Shown here: piece after piece, positions 42,677-51,196 of the stretch
How positions within the stretch are numbered: the stretch's first letter is position 1
How the letters are laid out: each line of letters starts with the position of its first letter
Assembly (NCBI RefSeq): GCF_041245805.1
Contig: NZ_CP162490.1
Coordinates: forward strand, 2,395,001 to 2,459,000
DNA: 64,000 nucleotides
From: Xanthomonas sp. DAR 34887
Lineage (GTDB): Bacteria > Pseudomonadota > Gammaproteobacteria > Xanthomonadales > Xanthomonadaceae
Direction of reading: 5' to 3'
Notes under the pieces: generated by a model
The model's input: the letters and a program-made list of their open reading frames with translations, nothing else
Database searches by the model: none
What the model was told of the DNA's origin: nothing
Translations under genes and position numbers: made by a program

Positions 42677-43274
42677 GCGCCCGCCAGCCGCGCCAGCCCA
42701 GCAGCAACGCCAGGATCGCCGCGTACAGCAGCGGCTCGCGGATGTCCGATTTCACCAGCCACCAGAAGTGCAGCACCGCCAGCACGCCGATCGCGTAAAT
42801 CGCCTTGTGCAGCTTGCCCCAGTTGCGCTTGAGCCGGCGCATCCAGCCCTGGGTGGAGGTGATCGCCAGCGGGATCAGCAGCAGCCAGGCGACGAAACCG
42901 ACGGTGATGTAGGGACGCTTGACGATGTCCTCGAAGATCTGCGTCCAGTAGCCGCGCAGGTCCAGGCCCAGATACACGCCAAGGTGCACGCAGGCGTAGA
43001 AGAACGCATACAGCCCGAGCATGCGCCGGAACCGCAGCAGTACCGATTGCCCGCTCAGCTGCCGCAGCGGCGTGATCGCCAGCGTGAGCAACAGCAGGCG
43101 CAACGCCCACAGCCCGGTGCGGTGTTCGATCTCGGCCACCGGATCGGCGCCGAGCGCATCGCTGCCGCTCTGCCACACCTGCCAGAACTGCCAGCCCAGA
43201 TAGGCCAATGGCGCCAGCGCGAGCGCATGCAGCAGCGTCTTGGCCGCGATCAACGAAGCGGATGTCTTAGCCAT
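42645..43274 (-). CDS. msrQ: MsrQ, heme-binding membrane subunit of periplasmic methionine sulfoxide reductase
   Basis: Quinone-linked haem b protein (YedZ) that feeds electrons to MsrP. The 209-aa protein has about six transmembrane helices: HALALAPLAYLGWQFWQVWQ, LWALRLLLLTLAITPLRQLS, FRRMLGLYAFFYACVHLGVY, ITVGFVAWLLLIPLAITSTQ, LHKAIYAIGVLAVLHFWWLV, and a last one near PLLYAAILALLLGW. Conserved haem histidines appear in ACVHLGVYLG, GKLHKAIY and VLHFWW. It lies downstream of msrP in the same direction after a 105-bp gap holding a repeat. Confidence 0.93.
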   Translation of the reverse strand: MAKTSASLIAAKTLLHALALAPLAYLGWQFWQVWQSGSDALGADPVAEIEHRTGLWALRLLLLTLAITPLRQLSGQSVLLRFRRMLGLYAFFYACVHLGVYLGLDLRGYWTQIFEDIVKRPYITVGFVAWLLLIPLAITSTQGWMRRLKRNWGKLHKAIYAIGVLAVLHFWWLVKSDIREPLLYAAILALLLGWRGWRALSARRTTVAR

Positions 43275-43347
43275 GCGGTCTCAGCAAGTCGGCGGCGGCG
43301 AGGCAGATCGGACGCGAGCGCGACGGCCTCACAGCCGCCGCGCGCTT

Positions 43348-43380
43348 CCAATCCCCAATCCCGAATCCCCAATCCCGGCT
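43348..43380. repeat. half-module of the heptamer repeat at the msrP stop
   Basis: CCAATCCCCAATCCCGAATC and the following CCCAATCCCGGCT match the right end of the 37.2-37.34 kb module. As there, the terminal GGCTCA contributes the TGA stop of the minus-strand gene (msrP, stop at 43380-43382). Confidence 0.8.
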
Positions 43381-44348
43381 CAATACCATTTCTTCAGATC
43401 CATCCCCGCATACATCCCCGCCACCTGCTCGGCATAGCCGTTGAACGGGCGGGTCGGGATGCGTTCGGCGAACAGCTTGCTGGCCTTGCCGGCGATGCGG
43501 CGTTCGGTCTTCTGGCTCCAGCGCGGATGGTCCACCGCCGGATTGACGTTGGAGAAGAAGCCGTATTCGGAGGCCTGCAACTCGTGCCAGGCGGTCTCGG
43601 GCATGCGCTCGACGAAGCGGATCTCCACGATCGACTTGATGCTCTTGAAGCCGTATTTCCACGGCACCACCAGCCGCAGCGGCGCGCCGTTCTGCTGCGG
43701 CAGCGGCTTGCCGTACAGGCCGGTGGCGAGCAGGGTCAGCGGGTTCATCGCCTCGTCGATGCGCAGGCCTTCCTTGTATGGCCAGTCGATCGAGCGGTAA
43801 CGGATGCCAGGCATCTGCTGCGGATCGGCCAGCGTGGTGAACGCCACGTACTTGGCCTTGGCGGTCGGTGCGAAGCGCTTGAGCACAGCGGCCAGCGGCA
43901 CGCCCAGCCACGGAATCACCATCGACCAGCCCTCGACGCAGCGCAGCCGGTAGATTCGCTCTTCCGGGGTGTTGCCCTTGAGCAGGTCGTCCAGCGCCAG
44001 CGTGCCGGGCTTTTCGCATTCGCCGGAGACCTTTACCGACCACGGCGCGGTACGCAGGGTCTTGGCCGCCTTCGACGGATCGGTCTTGTCGGTCCCGAAC
44101 TCGTAGAAGTTGTTGTAGCTGGTCACGTCCTCGTAGCGGGTCAGTTCTTCGCTGGTACGAAAGCCGCTGCGCGCCTGTTCCGGCGTCACCACGGCCTTCG
44201 GCGGTGCCGGCGGCTCGGCCTCGGCGCAGCCGACCAGGCTTATCGCCGGCGCCAGCGCCAGGGCCTGCAGCAGGCGCCGCCGGTCGCGGTAGACCGCCTC
44301 GTCGGTGATCTCGCGGCTGGGGATGTTGAGCGCATCGCGCAATGACAT
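43380..44348 (-). CDS. msrP: MsrP, molybdopterin catalytic subunit of periplasmic methionine sulfoxide reductase
   Basis: Reduces oxidised methionines in periplasmic proteins (YedY). The 322-aa protein begins with a Tat-type signal (RDRRRLLQALALAPAISLVG). The Mo-ligating Cys is Cys137 in YRLRCVEGWSMVIPWLGVPL, followed by WPYKEGLRIDEAMNPLTLLA, KYGFKSIKSIVEIRFVE and NGYAEQVAGMYAGMDLKKWY. With msrQ downstream it forms the complete repair unit. Its stop codon coincides with the edge of a repeat. Confidence 0.95.
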   Translation of the reverse strand: MSLRDALNIPSREITDEAVYRDRRRLLQALALAPAISLVGCAEAEPPAPPKAVVTPEQARSGFRTSEELTRYEDVTSYNNFYEFGTDKTDPSKAAKTLRTAPWSVKVSGECEKPGTLALDDLLKGNTPEERIYRLRCVEGWSMVIPWLGVPLAAVLKRFAPTAKAKYVAFTTLADPQQMPGIRYRSIDWPYKEGLRIDEAMNPLTLLATGLYGKPLPQQNGAPLRLVVPWKYGFKSIKSIVEIRFVERMPETAWHELQASEYGFFSNVNPAVDHPRWSQKTERRIAGKASKLFAERIPTRPFNGYAEQVAGMYAGMDLKKWY

Positions 44349-44499
44349 GGCTGACTCCTGGAGGGGAAGGGCGACCGCTGGTGACTTCTGCTAAAGACTA
44401 CGCTTGCGCCGGGCCAATGGATGCAAATGCAACCTAAATTGCCCGGGCCGCAAGCTGGTGCGCTGCGGCATACTAGGCGTCCTGTCCGATAGGTGCCCC

Positions 44500-45585
44500 A
44501 TGACACGCGCGTTCAATTTCAGTGCCGGCCCCGCTGCATTGCCGGAATCGGTCCTGCGCCAGGCGCAGGCGGAGATGTTGGAGTGGAACGGCGTGGGTGC
44601 CTCGATCGTGGAATTGAGCCACCGCGGCGCCGAGTTCATGGCGGTGGCGGCCGAGGCCGAGGCCGACCTGCGCCGCCTGATCGGCATCTCCGACGACTAC
44701 GCGGTGCTGTTCCTGTCCGGCGGCGCCACCACCCAGCAGGCGCTGCTGGCGCTGAATTTCGCCGCGCCCGGGCAGACCGTGGACTACGTGGTGACCGGGC
44801 ACTGGGGCAAGACGGCGATCAAGCAGGTCACCCCGTACGCCAGCGTGCATGTCGCCGCCAGCAGCGAGGCCGGCGGCTTCCATGACATCCCGCCACGCGC
44901 GAGCTGGCAGCTCAGCGCCGATGCCGCCTACGTGCACATCACCGCCAACGAGACCATCCACGGCGTGGAATTCCGCGACGCGCCGGACGTGGGCGAGCTG
45001 CCGCTGTTCGCCGACTTCAGTTCCAGCATCGCCGCCGAGCCGATCGACGTGTCCAAGTACGCGGTGATCTACGCCGGCGCGCAGAAGAACCTGGGGCCGG
45101 TCGGGGTGGCGGTGGTCATCATCCGCAAGGACCTGTTGCAACGCAGCGGCCAGCCGCGCGCCGACATCTTCGACTACCGCTCGCATGCCGCGCGCGATTC
45201 CATGCTCAACACGCCGCCGACCTGGAACTGGTACCTGGCCGGGCTGGTGTTCAAGTGGATGCTGGCCGAGGGCGGGGTGGAGGAGTTCGCGCGCCGCAAC
45301 CAGGCCAAGTCGGCGCTGGTCTATGCGGCGATCGACGGCTCCGGCCGCTTCTACCGCAACGACGTGGTGGCCGATGCGCGCTCGCGGATGAACATCCCGT
45401 TCTTTCTGCCGGACGACACGCTCACCGCGCGCTTCGTCGCCGAATCCAAGGCCGCCGGATTGCTGGCGCTGAAGGGCCACAAGGCGGTCGGCGGCATCCG
45501 CGCCTCGCTGTACAACGCGATGCCGGTGGCCGGAGCGCAAGCGCTGGTGGACTTCATGCGCGACTTCCAGCAACGCAACGGCTGA
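44500..45585 (+). CDS. serC: phosphoserine aminotransferase
   Basis: PLP enzyme of serine and pyridoxine biosynthesis, converting 3-phosphohydroxypyruvate to phosphoserine. The 361-aa protein has FNFSAGPAALPESVLRQAQA, FLSGGATTQQALLALNF, HITANETIHGVEF, PLFADFSSSIAAEPIDVSKY, YAGAQKNLGPVGVAVVIIRK with the PLP Lys, and HKAVGGIRASLYNAMPV. It leads the serC-pheA-aroA cluster. The ATG at 44500 is set by homology. Confidence 0.97.
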   Translation: MTRAFNFSAGPAALPESVLRQAQAEMLEWNGVGASIVELSHRGAEFMAVAAEAEADLRRLIGISDDYAVLFLSGGATTQQALLALNFAAPGQTVDYVVTGHWGKTAIKQVTPYASVHVAASSEAGGFHDIPPRASWQLSADAAYVHITANETIHGVEFRDAPDVGELPLFADFSSSIAAEPIDVSKYAVIYAGAQKNLGPVGVAVVIIRKDLLQRSGQPRADIFDYRSHAARDSMLNTPPTWNWYLAGLVFKWMLAEGGVEEFARRNQAKSALVYAAIDGSGRFYRNDVVADARSRMNIPFFLPDDTLTARFVAESKAAGLLALKGHKAVGGIRASLYNAMPVAGAQALVDFMRDFQQRNG

Positions 45586-45597
45586 GCCGTCCCCACT

Positions 45598-45638
45598 GTA
45601 GGAGCGGCTCAAGGTGGCCTCGGGCCATCAGCCGCGAC
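45598..45638. repeat. variant REP element with an inserted stem
   Basis: The two halves of the REP palindrome, GTAGGAGCGGCT and CAGCCGCGAC, are here separated by an extra segment that itself contains TGGCCTCGGGCCA, a 5-bp stem. The result is a two-part hairpin in the 97-bp gap between serC and pheA. It is unlike the compact copies elsewhere in the window. Confidence 0.75.
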
Positions 45639-45682
45639 CGGATGCCTCATGGGCGCTCCGGAACATCGAGGAACCACGATCC

Positions 45683-46885
45683 ATGGCCGCAAAGCCGAAC
45701 AAATCCCGCAGCGCCGACGCCGAATCGAGCAAGCCTGGCAAGGTGACCAAGCCGACCAGGCCGGGCAAGCCGACATCGACGGCCGTCGCCAAGCCTTCCG
45801 CTGCAGCGCCGGCGCTGGCCGACGTGCGCGCCAAGATCGACGAGATCGACCGCACCATCCAGGCGCTGATCGCCGAGCGCGCGCAGTTCGCCCACCAGGT
45901 CGGCAAGGCCAAGGGCAAGCTCGCCGCGGCGGTGGACTATTACCGCCCCGAGCGCGAGGCGCAGGTGCTGCGCATGGTGGTGGACCGCAACCAGGGGCCG
46001 CTCAGCGACGAAGTGCTGGTGCATGTGTTTCGCGAGATCATGTCCGCGTGCCTGGCGCAGCAAGAGCCGCTGAAGATCGGCTATCTCGGCCCGGAAGGCA
46101 CCTTCAGCCAGCAGGCGGTGCTCAAGCATTTCGGCCGCTCGGCGGTGGGCCTGCCGATGGCGACGATCGAGGAAGTGTTCCAGGAAGTGGAGAGCGGCAA
46201 CGCCGATTTCGGCGTGGTGCCGGTCGAGAATTCCGGGCAGGGCACGATCCAGGTCACGCTCGACATGTTCCTGACCTCGAATCTGAAGATCTGCGGCGAG
46301 ACCGAGCTGCGCGTGCACCAGTATCTGCTGTCGCGCACCGGCCGGCTCGATGCGATCGAGCGCATCTATGCGCATCCGCAGTCGTTCGCGCAGACCGCCG
46401 GCTGGTTGCGCGCGCATCTGCCGAAGGTGGAGAAGATCCCGGTGTCGAGCAATGCCGAAGGCGCGCGGCGCGCGCGCAATGCGGAGGATGCGGCGGCGAT
46501 CGGCGGGGAGAGTGCGGCGCATGTGTATGCGCTGAAGAAGGTGATCATGAAGTCGATCGAGGACGACGACGACAACACGACGCGCTTCCTGGTGATCGGC
46601 CGGCAGATCTTTCCGCCGTCGGGGCACGATCGTACGTCGGTGTTGGTGTTCATCCACGACAAGCCGGGCGCGCTGTTCGATGTGCTCAGTCCGTTCGCGC
46701 GGCATGGGATCAGCATGAACCGGATCGAGTCGCGGCCGTCGCATCAGGCGAAGTGGGAGTACGGGTTCTTCATCGATCTGGCCGGGCATGTGGAGGATGA
46801 GGCGATGAAGCAGGCGCTGGCGGAATTGAAGGCGCATTCGGCGCAGATCAAGGTGTTGGGGTCTTATCCGGTGGCGGTGCCTTGA
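45683..46885 (+). CDS. pheA: bifunctional chorismate mutase / prephenate dehydratase (P-protein)
   Basis: Turns chorismate to prephenate and then phenylpyruvate for phenylalanine synthesis. The 400-aa protein has a basic Ala/Pro/Lys-rich extension (1-45). The AroQ chorismate mutase follows (about 47-130: LADVRAKIDEIDRTIQALIA, RAQFAHQVGKAK). The dehydratase comes next (about 133-320: IGYLGPEGTFSQQAVLKHFG, GVVPVENSGQGTIQVTLDM, TTRFLVIGRQ), then an ACT regulatory domain (HDKPGALFDVLSPFARHGIS, RIESRPSHQAKWEYGFF). ESRP suggests phenylalanine feedback inhibition. The N-terminal extension is longer than in E. coli PheA. Confidence 0.96.
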   Translation: MAAKPNKSRSADAESSKPGKVTKPTRPGKPTSTAVAKPSAAAPALADVRAKIDEIDRTIQALIAERAQFAHQVGKAKGKLAAAVDYYRPEREAQVLRMVVDRNQGPLSDEVLVHVFREIMSACLAQQEPLKIGYLGPEGTFSQQAVLKHFGRSAVGLPMATIEEVFQEVESGNADFGVVPVENSGQGTIQVTLDMFLTSNLKICGETELRVHQYLLSRTGRLDAIERIYAHPQSFAQTAGWLRAHLPKVEKIPVSSNAEGARRARNAEDAAAIGGESAAHVYALKKVIMKSIEDDDDNTTRFLVIGRQIFPPSGHDRTSVLVFIHDKPGALFDVLSPFARHGISMNRIESRPSHQAKWEYGFFIDLAGHVEDEAMKQALAELKAHSAQIKVLGSYPVAVP

Positions 46886-47001
46886 ATCTGATGGTTTGGT
46901 TGTGCGGCTGAAGCCGGAAGCTAAAGCCAGAGCCAGAGTCAAAATCTAGAGCCAGAATCTAGAGCTAGAGCTAAAAGCAAAGGCTTTCGCGCGGTGCGCG
47001 A

Positions 47002-47035
47002 CTTACTTTTCTTTGAACGGCCAAAGAAAAGTAAG
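47002..47035. repeat. 14-bp inverted repeat upstream of aroA
   Basis: CTTACTTTTCTTTG (47002-47015) and CAAAGAAAAGTAAG (47022-47035) pair perfectly around AACGGC. I recall this TTACTTTTCTTTG hairpin as a frequent intergenic element in xanthomonad genomes. It could act as a bidirectional terminator. Confidence 0.75.
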
Positions 47036-47274
47036 CAAAAGAAAGGCCGCCCCAGTCAGGTCGCCCCGCGCTGCGCGCGGGGTCCGCGAGCAACCTGGGA
47101 TTTTTCGATGGCACATCCATGTGCCAACGAAAAACGACGCGCATCCTGCGCGTCGCCCCTGCGGGGTTTTTCCCAGGCCGCTCGCCGACCCTCAATGGGG
47201 ACCCCTGAAAAGCAAACTGCAACAGCAACAACACAAGCAAAGGCAAGGCAAAGGCAAGAGCAGTAGCAGCAAGG

Positions 47275-47345
47275 TCAACAGCAACAGCAACGGCAACAGC
47301 AACGGCAACGGCAACGGCAACAGCAACGGCAACAGCAACGGCAGC
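47275..47345. repeat. GCAACA/GCAACG hexamer array
   Basis: About eleven hexanucleotide units GCAACA or GCAACG lie in tandem, ending about 40 bp before the aroA start. It is imperfect at its left edge (AGCAGTAGCAGCAAGGTCAA). The units are multiples of three, so a frame through it would read Asn/Gly or Gln repeats, but no gene is supported. Length variation is likely. Confidence 0.8.
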
Positions 47346-47386
47346 GGTAGCCCGCGGGGCGATGGCTGGCACTTTCAGGAATCGTG

Positions 47387-48700
47387 ATGAGCAACGCGCA
47401 ATACTGGATCGCAACCAAGGGCTCTGCATTGCAGGGGACGTTGAATGTGCCGGGCGACAAGTCGGTGTCGCATCGGGCGGTGATGTTCGCGGCGCTGGCC
47501 GATGGGGTGTCGCAGATCGATGGGTTCCTGGAGGGTGAGGACACGCGGTCGACCGCGGCGATCTTCGCCAAGCTCGGGGTCAGGATCGAAACGCCGTCGC
47601 CGTCGCAGCGGATCGTGCACGGCGTCGGCGTCGATGGGCTGCAGGCGCCGCACGGAGAGTTGGATTGCGGCAATGCCGGCACCGGGATGCGGTTGCTGGC
47701 CGGTCTGCTCGCGGCGCAGCCGTTCGACAGCGTGCTGGTCGGCGACGCGTCCTTGTCCAAGCGGCCGATGCGCCGCGTGACCGAGCCGCTGGCGCTGATG
47801 GGCGCGCGGATCGATACCGATGCCAACGGTGTGCCGCCGCTGCGTATCCACGGCGGGCAACAACTGCACGGCATCGCGTTCGCCTCGCCGGTGGCCAGTG
47901 CCCAGGTCAAGTCGGCGGTGCTGCTGGCCGGGCTGTATGCCGATGGCGTCACCTCGGTGCAGGAGCCGCATCCGACCCGCGACTACACCGAGCGCATGCT
48001 GTCCGCGTTCGGCGTGGAGATCGCGTTCGAACCCGGTCAGGCACGCCTGCGCGGCGGCCAGCGGCTGCGCGCCACCGACATCGCGGTGCCGGCCGATTTC
48101 TCCTCGGCGGCGTTCTTCATCGTCGCCGCCAGCATCGTTCCCGGCTCGGACATCACCCTGCGCGCGGTCGGCCTCAATCCGCGCCGCACCGGGCTGCTCG
48201 CCGCGCTGCGGCTGATGGGCGCGGACATCGTCGAGCACAACCACAGCGAACACGGCGGCGAGCCGGTGGCAGATCTGCGCGTGCGTTACGCGCCACTGCG
48301 CGGCGCGCAGATCCCCGAAGCGGTGGTGCCGGACATGATCGACGAGTTCCCGGCGCTGTTCGTCGCCGCTGCGGCCGCGCAGGGCCAGACCGTGGTCACC
48401 GGCGCGGCCGAGCTGCGGGTCAAGGAATCCGATCGCCTGGCTGCGATGGCCACCGGGCTGCGCAGCCTGGGCATCGTGGTCGACGAAATGCCAGACGGTG
48501 CCACGATCCATGGCGGCAAGCTGGGTGGCGGGGTGATCGAAAGCCACGGCGATCATCGCATCGCGATGGCGTTCGCGATTGCCGGCCAATTGGCCGACGG
48601 CGAGGTGCGGATCAATGACGTGGCCAACGTGGCGACCTCGTTCCCAGGCTTCGACGCGCTGGCGCGCAATGCCGGATTCGGGTTGGTCGCCGCCGATTGA
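47387..48700 (+). CDS. aroA: 3-phosphoshikimate 1-carboxyvinyltransferase (EPSP synthase), class II-like
   Basis: Sixth shikimate-pathway step: shikimate-3-phosphate plus PEP to EPSP. The 437-aa protein has GTLNVPGDKSVSHRAVMFAA, GNAGTGMRLLAGLLA, VGDASLSKRPMRRVTEPLAL, ASAQVKSAVLLAGLYADGVT, PADFSSAAFFIVAASIVPGS and VKESDRLAAMATGL. GDASLxKRPM, SAQVKSAVLLAGL and FLEGEDTRST resemble the class II (Agrobacterium CP4-like) enzymes more than E. coli AroA. The Gly in GNAGTG is at the position that is Ala in CP4, so natural glyphosate tolerance is not predicted. An in-frame GTG directly precedes the chosen ATG. Confidence 0.95.
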   Translation: MSNAQYWIATKGSALQGTLNVPGDKSVSHRAVMFAALADGVSQIDGFLEGEDTRSTAAIFAKLGVRIETPSPSQRIVHGVGVDGLQAPHGELDCGNAGTGMRLLAGLLAAQPFDSVLVGDASLSKRPMRRVTEPLALMGARIDTDANGVPPLRIHGGQQLHGIAFASPVASAQVKSAVLLAGLYADGVTSVQEPHPTRDYTERMLSAFGVEIAFEPGQARLRGGQRLRATDIAVPADFSSAAFFIVAASIVPGSDITLRAVGLNPRRTGLLAALRLMGADIVEHNHSEHGGEPVADLRVRYAPLRGAQIPEAVVPDMIDEFPALFVAAAAAQGQTVVTGAAELRVKESDRLAAMATGLRSLGIVVDEMPDGATIHGGKLGGGVIESHGDHRIAMAFAIAGQLADGEVRINDVANVATSFPGFDALARNAGFGLVAAD

Positions 48701-48786
48701 GACATGGCCGCGGCCTGAAAGCAGGCCGCGGCGTCGATTGTGCGTATCAGGTCGCCACGCGAGTGGCGAATCTGGCAAGTGCGCGG

Positions 48787-49005
48787 CTACGGAGCGCGCG
48801 GCGGATCGTTGGCAGGCGTTGCCGGCGCCGGGGAATTGGCGGGAACTTCGTTGCCGCGATCATGGCTTAGCCACGAGCCACCGGCAGCCAGCACCAGCGC
48901 GACCACAAGAATCCAGGCCCAAGGCGATCCGCGATGGGCACGCGAACGCACTCCGGCCTCGGTATCCCGCGTGTACAGCTCCTGGGTCTCGTGCGGTCTG
49001 GACAT
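48787..49005 (-). CDS. small single-pass membrane protein
   Basis: A 72-aa protein with a charged N-terminus (MSRPHETQELYTRDTEAGVR), one transmembrane helix (WAWILVVALVLAAGGSWLSH, about 29-48) and a short Pro/Ala/Asn-rich outer tail. CAGGAG lies about 8 nt before the ATG at 49005. I do not recognise a family. It is convergent with aroA and downstream of the TonB-like gene in the same direction. Confidence 0.6.
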   Translation of the reverse strand: MSRPHETQELYTRDTEAGVRSRAHRGSPWAWILVVALVLAAGGSWLSHDRGNEVPANSPAPATPANDPPRAP

Positions 49006-49111
49006 GGTCGTGCTCCTGCGTCTTTGGGACGCGACCAGTCTTGCCTCGATCCTGTTCAAGGTGTGTCAGCCGCCCGTGAACGCGCGGCGCGCGCCGCACG
49101 TTGGGTTCAGC

Positions 49112-49774
49112 TTACTGAGCCGGCTTGAAATCGAACGGGATCTCGAGGCTGCCGGCAACCGCCTGGCCCTTCTGCTGCGCCGGGCGGAAGCGCCAGCGGC
49201 GCACGGCCTCCATCGCGGCACGATCCAGGTCGCGCGAGCCGCTGCGCTTGACCAGAGCCACGCCGCCGGGATTGCCGCTGGCGTCCACTTCGACCCGCAC
49301 CACCACCGTGCCGCTGTCGCCGCGGCGCAAGGCCGCCGACGGATAGCGCGGCGGCGGTTGCCCTTCCAGCGGCACCGGACGGTCGCCCGGCGCCAGCGCG
49401 GTGGCATTCGTTCCCGCAGCCGCGCCGTCGATGCTGCCGGGGGCCGGCGCCATCGCGTCGGCGGGGGGCGGGGCAGCAGGCGGTGCCGTCTCGACCAGTT
49501 TCGGCGCATCTTCTGCTGCCGGCGGCTTGGCCTGCGGCATGTCGCTGGCGCCGCTGCCGGCGGGCAGGGGCTCGGGCAGCGGCTTGATCTCGGTCGCATC
49601 CTGCTGCACCTGCGCCGGCTGCGGCTTGTAGAAGTCGTTGTCCTTGCGCCCGACCAGCCACACCGCCAGGAACAGCAGCAGACCCGCACAGAAGGCGATG
49701 CTGACGATCACGAGGAGGCGGCGCGGCAGGCGCAGCACGATGCCGGTATTGGAGGACGGAGGCGACGTGGACAT
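49112..49774 (-). CDS. TonB-family energy transducer-like protein
   Basis: A 220-aa protein with a short cytoplasmic start, one transmembrane helix (LLVIVSIAFCAGLLLFLAVW, about 20-39) and a Pro/Ala/Glu-rich periplasmic spacer. A C-terminal TonB domain follows (about 130-220: PPPRYPSAALRRGDSGTVVV, RVEVDASGNPGGVALVKRSG, AAMEAVRRWRFRPAQQKGQA). The YP box matches TonB-type contacts with outer-membrane receptors. No exbB/exbD genes are adjacent, so it would share those encoded elsewhere. The ATG at 49774 is set by the membrane segment. Confidence 0.85.
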   Translation of the reverse strand: MSTSPPSSNTGIVLRLPRRLLVIVSIAFCAGLLLFLAVWLVGRKDNDFYKPQPAQVQQDATEIKPLPEPLPAGSGASDMPQAKPPAAEDAPKLVETAPPAAPPPADAMAPAPGSIDGAAAGTNATALAPGDRPVPLEGQPPPRYPSAALRRGDSGTVVVRVEVDASGNPGGVALVKRSGSRDLDRAAMEAVRRWRFRPAQQKGQAVAGSLEIPFDFKPAQ

Positions 49775-49915
49775 GGGACTCACCGTGGGGAACCACTGGA
49801 TTCTGGCATAGCCGCGGTTAATCGGGTGCGCAGCGGGGCAGGGCATCTCCGTTTCGGCAAAAGCGCGGCCGACAGGCGATAATGCGCGGCTCCGATCCAT
49901 CCACGTGCCGCGCCC

Positions 49916-51196
49916 ATGCTCGATCCCGTCCTGCTCCGCCAACAGCCCGCCGACCTCGCCGCGCGCCTGCGCACCAGCCGCGGCTATGCGCTGGACGTGG
50001 AAGCCCTGGAAGCCCTGGAGGCCGACCGCAAGCGCATCCAGGTGCGGACCCAGGAACTGCAGAGCCTGCGCAACAGCCGTTCCAAGGCGATCGGCCAGGC
50101 CAAGGCCAAGGGCGAGGACGTGGCCGCGCTGATGGCCGAAGTCGCTGGATTCGGCGACGAACTGAAGGCATCCGAGCAGCGCCTGGACGAGATCCGCGCG
50201 CAGCTGGAGACGCTGGCGCTGGAGATTCCCAACCTGCCGCAGGCCGACGTGCCGGCCGGCAAGGACGAAGCCGACAACGTCGAGGTGCAGCGCTGGGGCA
50301 CGCCGCGCACCTTCGATTTCGAGGTCAAGGATCATGTGGAACTCGGCGCGCGCCACGCCTGGCTGGACGGCGAGACCGCGGCCAAGCTGTCGGGCGCGCG
50401 CTTTACCGTGCTGCGCGGACCGATCGCGCGCCTGCACCGCGCGCTGGCGCAGTTCATGCTCGACCTGCATACCGGTCCGCACGAATACCAGGAAACCAAT
50501 GTCCCGGTGATCGTCAACGCCGACAGCCTGTACGGCACCGGCCAGTTGCCCAAGTTCGAAGAGGACATGTTCGCCACCCAACTCGGCGAGCAGAAGCGCT
50601 ACCTGATCTCCACCTCGGAAATCTCGCTGACCAACCTGGTCCGCGACGAGATCGTCGAGGCCGAGCGCCTGCCGCTGCGCATGACCGCGCACTCGCTGTG
50701 CTTCCGCTCCGAAGCCGGCAGCGGCGGCCGCGACACCCGCGGCATGATCCGCCAGCACCAGTTCGAGAAGGTGGAACTGGTCAGCATCTGCCGTCCCGAG
50801 GACAGCGCCGCCGAGCACGAGCGCATGACCCGCTGCGCCGAAGTGGTGCTGGAGACGCTTGGGCTGCCGTACCGCAAGGTGCTGCTGTGCACCGGCGACA
50901 TGGGCTTCTCGGCGACCAAGACCTACGACCTGGAAGTCTGGTTGCCGTCGCAGCAGACCTACCGCGAGATCTCCTCGTGTTCCAACTGCGGCGACTTCCA
51001 GGCACGACGCATGCAGGCGCGCTGGCGCAATCCCGCCACCGGCAAGCCGGAGCTGCTGCACACGCTCAACGGCTCCGGCACCGCGGTCGGCCGCGCAATG
51101 ATCGCGGTGATGGAGAACTACCAGAACGCCGATGGCTCGATCGACGTGCCCGAGGCGCTGCGTCCGTACATGGGCGGGATCGACCGCATCGGTTGA
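49916..51196 (+). CDS. serS: seryl-tRNA synthetase
   Basis: Charges tRNA-Ser. The 426-aa protein has the N-terminal long coiled-coil arm (about 30-105: LEADRKRIQVRTQELQSLRN) that grips the long variable loop of tRNA-Ser. The class II core follows with LYGTGQLPKFEEDMF, YLISTSEISLTNLVRDEIVE (motif 1 region), FRSEAGSGGRDTRGMIRQHQ and FEKVELV (motif 2), and LNGSGTAVGRAMIAVMENYQ (motif 3). A tRNA-Ser gene lies 1.7 kb downstream. Confidence 0.97.
   Translation: MLDPVLLRQQPADLAARLRTSRGYALDVEALEALEADRKRIQVRTQELQSLRNSRSKAIGQAKAKGEDVAALMAEVAGFGDELKASEQRLDEIRAQLETLALEIPNLPQADVPAGKDEADNVEVQRWGTPRTFDFEVKDHVELGARHAWLDGETAAKLSGARFTVLRGPIARLHRALAQFMLDLHTGPHEYQETNVPVIVNADSLYGTGQLPKFEEDMFATQLGEQKRYLISTSEISLTNLVRDEIVEAERLPLRMTAHSLCFRSEAGSGGRDTRGMIRQHQFEKVELVSICRPEDSAAEHERMTRCAEVVLETLGLPYRKVLLCTGDMGFSATKTYDLEVWLPSQQTYREISSCSNCGDFQARRMQARWRNPATGKPELLHTLNGSGTAVGRAMIAVMENYQNADGSIDVPEALRPYMGGIDRIG

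Larger units (their letters stand above)
46886..47386. other. 501-bp repeat-rich gap between pheA and aroA
   Basis: No convincing gene. In order it holds an AG/CTAGAGC-rich low-complexity run (46917-46980), a 14-bp hairpin (47002-47035), a segment with GCACATCCATGTGC (about 47114-47127), a GGGGTTTTTCCC patch, AGGCAAGGCAAAGGCAAG repeats (47238-47258) and a GCAACR array up to aroA. The composition is richer in A than the flanking genes. It interrupts an otherwise compact aromatic amino acid cluster, so aroA may need its own promoter. Confidence 0.6.

Noticed and set aside
47013..47387. A 124-codon plus-strand frame ending in Asn/Gly/Ser repeats before aroA
   Set aside because: It is produced by dispersed repeats and a hexamer array, lacks a ribosome site and has no homology I recognise.
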